Both the position numbers and the translations under genes were made by a program. This document shows, in pieces, positions 59,388 to 64,000 of a stretch of DNA of 64,000 nt; the stretch's first letter is position 1; every line of letters begins with the position of its first letter. The stretch lies in the NCBI RefSeq assembly GCF_001468125.1, contig NZ_LNYT01000006.1, positions 62,001 to 126,000 on the forward strand. The letters run 5' to 3'. The notes below the pieces were generated by a model, which saw only the letters and a program-made list of their open reading frames with translations, ran no database searches and was not told the origin of the DNA. This DNA comes from Legionella rubrilucens. GTDB taxonomy: Bacteria; Pseudomonadota; Gammaproteobacteria; Legionellales; Legionellaceae.

Positions 59388-60756
59388 CCTGTATTGGAAA
59401 ATTTTCCTGACCTTCTGGTTAGCCTCCAGCCTTATCATTCTGACTACGGCCTGGGTAACCAGCGAAATTGCGCAGAAATCTTCCATACCGGCCCGTGAAC
59501 AGGTCTTTATGGACAGCTATGCCAATGCCGCCGTGGCCACATTTGAGTCCGGTCAGCATGCCGCATTAACCCAGTGGATGCAGCAAACCGGCACGTCAAA
59601 AAAGATGACCCTTTTTCTTTTGGTCAGTACCGGTGAAATCGTCAGCACCCATTCCCCGCCGCCGGTCGTGAAAACCATTGCCGATGAACTGGTCCATCAG
59701 CGTCTTGATGACGGTTTACTGAAATTTGGCGACATCGTTGTCAGTCATGAAATTTTGTCAACCACGGGCAAAGCGTATCGCCTGGTCGCCGTCAGCGAGA
59801 AACCACTGGCTCATTTTGTGCAAATTCCCTGGGCCGGTCTGACACTGCGCCTCCTGATTGCCATTTTTATCAGCGGCTTAATCTGTTATCTGCTCTCGAT
59901 TTATTTAACCAAACCGCTGCGCTCCCTGCGTATGGCCGCCAAATCCATTGCCACTGGCAAATTAAATACCCGGGTTGGCCGCGTTAAAGGGCATCACCGC
60001 GATGAAATTGCCGAATTAAGCGGCGAATTTGATCGCATGGCAGAGCAATTGGAAAACATCATGAATTCCAAAGAAAGGCTTTTGCAGGATATCTCCCACG
60101 AGCTGCGCTCACCCCTGGCAAGATTGCAGATAGCCATCGAGATTGGGCGAAAAAAATCCAGTCGTGAGGCCGAAAGTGCTTTCTCGCGCATGGAAGAGGA
60201 ATGCCTGCGCTTAAATACCCTCATTGGCGAGATACTCGAATTTGCGAGGCTCGATAAATCGGTCAACGAAATACACCTCTCGACGGTCGATATGCCTGTC
60301 TTGCTGCAGCAAATCGCTAAAGATGCCAATTTTGAGTCTGGTAATCAACGAGTGCACGTCATTTCCCGGGTCGATCATTTTATTTTAACGGTGGATGAGC
60401 GGCTTGTTCATCGGGCGATTGAAAACATCGTCCGTAATGCCTTACGGTATTCGCCCGCGGAAGAAGAAGTGTTTATCATTTTGTCGTTTAACGACGAGCG
60501 TTCATTGCTCTTCATCACCATTGAAGACCGCGGGCCAGGCGTACCCCAGGATCAGCTGGATAAAATTTTTAATCCCTTTTATCGGGTCGACACGTCGCGG
60601 GAGAAAAAAACCGGAGGTTACGGCCTGGGCTTATCCATTGCCCAGCAGGCCATTGCTCTTCACAATGGCAGCATTATCGCCAACAATCGCGCAGAAGGCG
60701 GATTACAGGTTATCATTACTTTGCCGGCAGGCGGCCTTTCATCCGATAAAGTCTGA
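59380..60756 (+). CDS. cpxA: Sensor histidine kinase CpxA
   Basis: 458 residues from ATG 59380. Two membrane helices (about 7-27 and 148-172) around a periplasmic sensor, HAMP linker, H-box QDISHELRSPLARL with His240, then N-box ENIVRNALRYS and G-boxes (EDRGPGVP, GYGLGLS). Envelope-stress sensor paired with CpxR. Confidence 0.93.
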   Translation: MRSLYWKIFLTFWLASSLIILTTAWVTSEIAQKSSIPAREQVFMDSYANAAVATFESGQHAALTQWMQQTGTSKKMTLFLLVSTGEIVSTHSPPPVVKTIADELVHQRLDDGLLKFGDIVVSHEILSTTGKAYRLVAVSEKPLAHFVQIPWAGLTLRLLIAIFISGLICYLLSIYLTKPLRSLRMAAKSIATGKLNTRVGRVKGHHRDEIAELSGEFDRMAEQLENIMNSKERLLQDISHELRSPLARLQIAIEIGRKKSSREAESAFSRMEEECLRLNTLIGEILEFARLDKSVNEIHLSTVDMPVLLQQIAKDANFESGNQRVHVISRVDHFILTVDERLVHRAIENIVRNALRYSPAEEEVFIILSFNDERSLLFITIEDRGPGVPQDQLDKIFNPFYRVDTSREKKTGGYGLGLSIAQQAIALHNGSIIANNRAEGGLQVIITLPAGGLSSDKV

Positions 60757-60864
60757 CATCGGCTCTGTAAGCAAATTTTTAGCATCTCAAACATTAAATT
60801 AACACTTTCTATAGTAATTTTCCTATGTTAATTTAATTGATTGATATCCCATCTGATTAAACCG

Positions 60865-61719
60865 ATGAAAACAGCAGCCAAAAAGCTCCGCCATGCTAAA
60901 CGCCTGGATAAAGCCAGTGGTGTTTTTTTTCTCATGGGTTTTATTTTTTCCAAACTGCAGACTATTCCCATTGTCTTTGTATCATCCATTTTCAATCTTT
61001 TATCGCTGATGTGTTACCTGACGGCTTATTCTCTCTGGCTTGCCGCCTGCGAGCGCTACCCTGATCACCCCCCGCGCGCGCAATCATGGTATGGCCTTGT
61101 CCAGTTTAAAAGCCAGCATAAAGTGGCAGCGGTCATGGGTACCCTGGCCATTCTGACTTGTCTGGCAGCCATTGCCTTTCCCCCTGCTCTAATCCCCTCA
61201 GCATGGCTCTTTCTCGTCAGCAATGTGTTATGGTGCATCGCAGAATACCATAAAATGCGCCATCCGCCAGTCTATGATGAGGATTATTCCTCTAAACGGC
61301 AGGCGGTGTACATGCGCTATGCGCTGTTGATGACCTCCGCAAGCCTTGTAACCGCGCTGGCCACGACGCTGGTTTTTTGTTTCCCTCCTGCGGCGTTGGC
61401 TACATTAATGACTGCCACCATTCTCTGCATTTTGATTAACCTGGCCGCTCTTCAGGACTGGGTTGCCTTTACCTGGGTTAAACATCCCCCCGACACATGG
61501 GATGAAAGCCATGCGCTTATAAACAATGAATTAGGCTGCGAGCCCGGGCATGAACTGGCATTGGAGGAGGAAGAAGAGGACGTTTCTATCGCGTCCTTGT
61601 CGTCTGAGGCGCCAAATTCCGGCGAAGGGACGCCATTACAGCCCATGTCGAGATCCACTGCTGTCTTTGATGACGAAGCATTGGGCGATGCGCCATTTAC
61701 CCGCTTACAATCCACTTAA
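60865..61719 (+). CDS. Membrane protein with acidic C-terminal tail
   Basis: 284 residues from ATG 60865. Four to six hydrophobic helices (about 18-60, 87-130, 155-205). The C-terminal 70 residues are acidic and Ser-rich (LEEEEEDVSIASLSSE), similar to the E-block tails of Legionella Dot/Icm substrates. No family recognised. It begins 108 bases after cpxA, in an AT-rich gap. Confidence 0.7.
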   Translation: MKTAAKKLRHAKRLDKASGVFFLMGFIFSKLQTIPIVFVSSIFNLLSLMCYLTAYSLWLAACERYPDHPPRAQSWYGLVQFKSQHKVAAVMGTLAILTCLAAIAFPPALIPSAWLFLVSNVLWCIAEYHKMRHPPVYDEDYSSKRQAVYMRYALLMTSASLVTALATTLVFCFPPAALATLMTATILCILINLAALQDWVAFTWVKHPPDTWDESHALINNELGCEPGHELALEEEEEDVSIASLSSEAPNSGEGTPLQPMSRSTAVFDDEALGDAPFTRLQST

Positions 61720-61831
61720 AATTCTTAACAATGGAGGGCTTGGATTACTGAAAGACTTCCGGTTAAAATGGGTTTTTGTTTATCTTGTCGTGGAAAATAG
61801 AATCAACACAGGATGTGATTAAGGATGTTAA

Positions 61832-64000
61832 ATGGGTAAAATCGCTGAAATTTTTGCCAGTAAAATCGACGAGGTCAGCAATAAGGCGCTTAAATCCTTT
61901 CTTCTTAAACACTTCAATCCCAAGGCCGAAACCCAGGCCGCATTGTTCTGTAACGTTTCCTCATCATCACGTCAGGGGGTACTTCAGGGACGCGCCGCCC
62001 TTCTCGATAAGGAATTAAGCTACCAAAATCCCCTGAGCATGGTCTTTGCCTATGCTCCGGAAGAGGTCTGTAGCCAGGCAGCTGACGTGCTTCTTGCCAT
62101 GGAAGCCCGTGACATGGTGGCGTTATTGTCCGCCTTCCGCACCCATCCTGCCAATGACTCATTGAATGAACGTGTCATGCACACGCTCATTCATTATGCC
62201 CCGCCGGCCACACGAAAAAAACTTCTGGCGGCCATCCAGTCCCTGCCCATGGATGACGTTGTCCTTCTCTTGTTCGGCAAAGATTATTTCAGCCGTTATT
62301 TCAGCGTTTTTATGGCGCTTTTAAATCCTGACGATCAGGAAAGCCTGAGTGATTTATTGTCCATCCTGCACAGTTACTCACAGAAGGAGGACAAGAAGGG
62401 TCAACTGTATGACTTATTGCAAACCGACCCTTTCCCATCCCGGGCTTACACCGCCCTCATTGATTTATTTAAACTACCGCTGACAGACGAACAGGCACTG
62501 CTTGTATTGTCCATTCTTGCAGTGTATGACAAAGACAGGTTAATGACATTAACCGCCGGCATCAGCGGTCAATTCAATCTGCTGCACCGCGTGTTTGAAA
62601 GCCAATCCGAAATTGTCGTCGCGAAACTTCTGACCATTCTTGAAAAACTGCCGGATGAGGAGTTGAAGTCATTATTGACTGCCCGGGCTTCTTTTAAGCA
62701 AAATGAAACGCCGCTATCCATCGCCTTTTCGCGCAAAAAGTGCCCGGGCATTGCCTGTCAGCTCATTGATTTTGTCAATAAACGACCGCCATTAAAGCCG
62801 TTATTGAAAGCCACATCCCTTCAACAACCCTTTTCGCCGGTGCATCATGCCGTGCTTCAACAAAACACCGCTGCTGTCGCCTATTACCTGAAACAGGAAA
62901 GCGACTGGGAGCACAAGAGCAGCATCGGCTCGAAGACGCTGCTCGATCTGGCCACTGAAAAACAGCATCATGATTTGGTTCACCTGATACAGATTCATCA
63001 GGCACGACTGAAAGACAACAGAGAGACACTGACTCATTTTATAACCCAAGCGGATGCCCATGCAGCCAGAGCCTGGGCTTACGAACTGGATGGAATAAAA
63101 CCTGTCCCGCCAACCTGCACTGCCTTGCAGGCCGCATTCGAGCAGGTTAAACCCGCCTCCGTAAGCGATGCCCTTACCGACTATTGCCTCGAAAAAAAGG
63201 ATACCTTTCTGTACTTCCTTTTATTGACAAGCAGGCTTCTTATCTCTCAAAACGGAGAACCTCTGGAATCGGCGGTCAGACGATTCATTGAAAACGCGCT
63301 GCGTGAACTGGATACGCAAGCCAGCCACGCCCTTGCCAATGGCCTGCAACTGCAATTAATCACCTTGTTTTTTACCCTGCCGTCCAGTGTTCAAATCCGG
63401 TGCATGGAACAGCTTCAACTGGATGGGCAACAGAAAAAGCAATGGGCTGCCGTTTTATTTCGCGGCCTGATTCAACCGGCTGTTTTTTCCACCTTGACGC
63501 TTAAAGAACATGAATTTTTCCTGGAAGCACTTAAGCAATTAAGCGGAGAACAAACCCTGCCTCTCGATTTGGCAACCCATTATCTGCTGCACGCCCCTTT
63601 AGAGCATTTGCCTCCGCAATGGGTATTGGTCTTAAGTGATCTGGTTTCAGTCTCTCAGCTAAACGAAATCATAAAAAAGAAACGCAACCCGGTGATTCTC
63701 CTGCTCACGCTGCAAAAACACCTGACCATGGGCAGCACGGATGAGGCGGCACTGGTTGATCTTTATAAGCAATGCGGGCAGGAATTGGCGTTAATCCGGC
63801 AGGATAAATCGCCAATGACTTCAAAAGAGAAGGTGTTATTGCTTAATTTGGCTCAGCATCCCAAGCTTAAGGAATGGATTAAGGAGCAGGCAGGAGACAG
63901 CTTAATCCCGCTGGTTAAACACACGTTTAAACATCTCTCAGCGAACACCGCCATTCTACCGCAAAGCCTTCTCAGGGACATGCTTCTGCAGCAGGCAAAA
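61832..64000 (+). CDS. Large ankyrin-like helical-repeat protein (partial)
   Basis: My reading gives an unbroken frame of 723 codons from ATG 61832 (AAGGATG upstream) to the window edge. The N-terminal part is helical repeat-like. Near residues 285-395 are ankyrin-like stretches (NETPLSIAFSRKKC, FSPVHHAVLQQNTAAVAYYL, SKTLLDLATEKQHHDLVHLI). More helical repeats follow. No signal peptide. Ankyrin proteins of this size are frequent among Legionella effectors. The C-terminus is not visible. Confidence 0.75.
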   Translation, partial: MGKIAEIFASKIDEVSNKALKSFLLKHFNPKAETQAALFCNVSSSSRQGVLQGRAALLDKELSYQNPLSMVFAYAPEEVCSQAADVLLAMEARDMVALLSAFRTHPANDSLNERVMHTLIHYAPPATRKKLLAAIQSLPMDDVVLLLFGKDYFSRYFSVFMALLNPDDQESLSDLLSILHSYSQKEDKKGQLYDLLQTDPFPSRAYTALIDLFKLPLTDEQALLVLSILAVYDKDRLMTLTAGISGQFNLLHRVFESQSEIVVAKLLTILEKLPDEELKSLLTARASFKQNETPLSIAFSRKKCPGIACQLIDFVNKRPPLKPLLKATSLQQPFSPVHHAVLQQNTAAVAYYLKQESDWEHKSSIGSKTLLDLATEKQHHDLVHLIQIHQARLKDNRETLTHFITQADAHAARAWAYELDGIKPVPPTCTALQAAFEQVKPASVSDALTDYCLEKKDTFLYFLLLTSRLLISQNGEPLESAVRRFIENALRELDTQASHALANGLQLQLITLFFTLPSSVQIRCMEQLQLDGQQKKQWAAVLFRGLIQPAVFSTLTLKEHEFFLEALKQLSGEQTLPLDLATHYLLHAPLEHLPPQWVLVLSDLVSVSQLNEIIKKKRNPVILLLTLQKHLTMGSTDEAALVDLYKQCGQELALIRQDKSPMTSKEKVLLLNLAQHPKLKEWIKEQAGDSLIPLVKHTFKHLSANTAILPQSLLRDMLLQQAK

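Overview
The window looks like a chromosomal segment from a member of the Legionellaceae (Gammaproteobacteria). This rests on the gammaproteobacterial housekeeping genes (bioBFHD/bioA, secA-mutT, relA, rlmD, cpxRA, phoH-ybeY-corC), on a phospholipase C next to rlmD and relA as I remember it from Legionella pneumophila, and on several orphan genes with features of Dot/Icm effectors (ankyrin-like repeats, a kinase-like fold, acidic C-terminal tails). No database search was possible, so the genus is an inference. I see no rRNA, tRNA, CRISPR array or insertion sequence.

Layout: 1-5108 is an accessory stretch of unknown genes: an edge-truncated ankyrin-like protein on the minus strand, a 614-residue unknown protein, a kinase-like protein and a small unknown protein. 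A short-chain dehydrogenase follows. From 6035 to 12450 lies a type I secretion locus: an ABC exporter, an HlyD-type adaptor and a 1090-residue RTX protein with its own predicted promoter and a strong terminator. The minus-strand block 12528-19202 holds a Gln-rich periplasmic protein, mutH, an MscK-like channel, aspS, a DUF502 protein and an FmdB zinc-ribbon protein, with a good promoter upstream of the FmdB gene. The biotin genes fill 19407-24222, with bioBFHD and bioA divergent around a BirA-type operator. A CSS-EAL phosphodiesterase, a duplicated Cys-rich secreted protein, coaE, zapD and an EamA transporter follow on the plus strand.

From 28704 to 33924, on the minus strand, is a probable exopolysaccharide operon: sugar epimerase, zinc-ribbon (TackOD1-like) plus degenerate GGDEF regulator, processive family 2 glycosyltransferase, membrane-fusion subunit and a small membrane protein. 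A HAD-like orphan gene, mutT, secA, a DUF486 protein and dusA come next. A 136-bp tandem repeat lies between dusA and recJ. The recJ / conserved hypothetical / alaC group, an Mth938-domain protein, an FAD oxidase, relA, rlmD and a phospholipase C lead to the conserved rluB-scpB-scpA-trpS-yciO-PHP block. The trpS product carries an iron-sulfur-type Cys motif.

The final part is phoH-ybeY-corC-cpxR-cpxA on the plus strand with overlapping genes, then a membrane protein with an acidic tail and a large ankyrin-like protein that runs off the window.

The loci most worth a second look are the RTX/type I secretion locus, the polysaccharide operon with its zinc-ribbon/GGDEF regulator, the kinase-like and ankyrin-like candidate effectors, the BirA operator that overlaps the bioA start, the duplicated 4-Cys secreted protein, and the 136-bp repeat.
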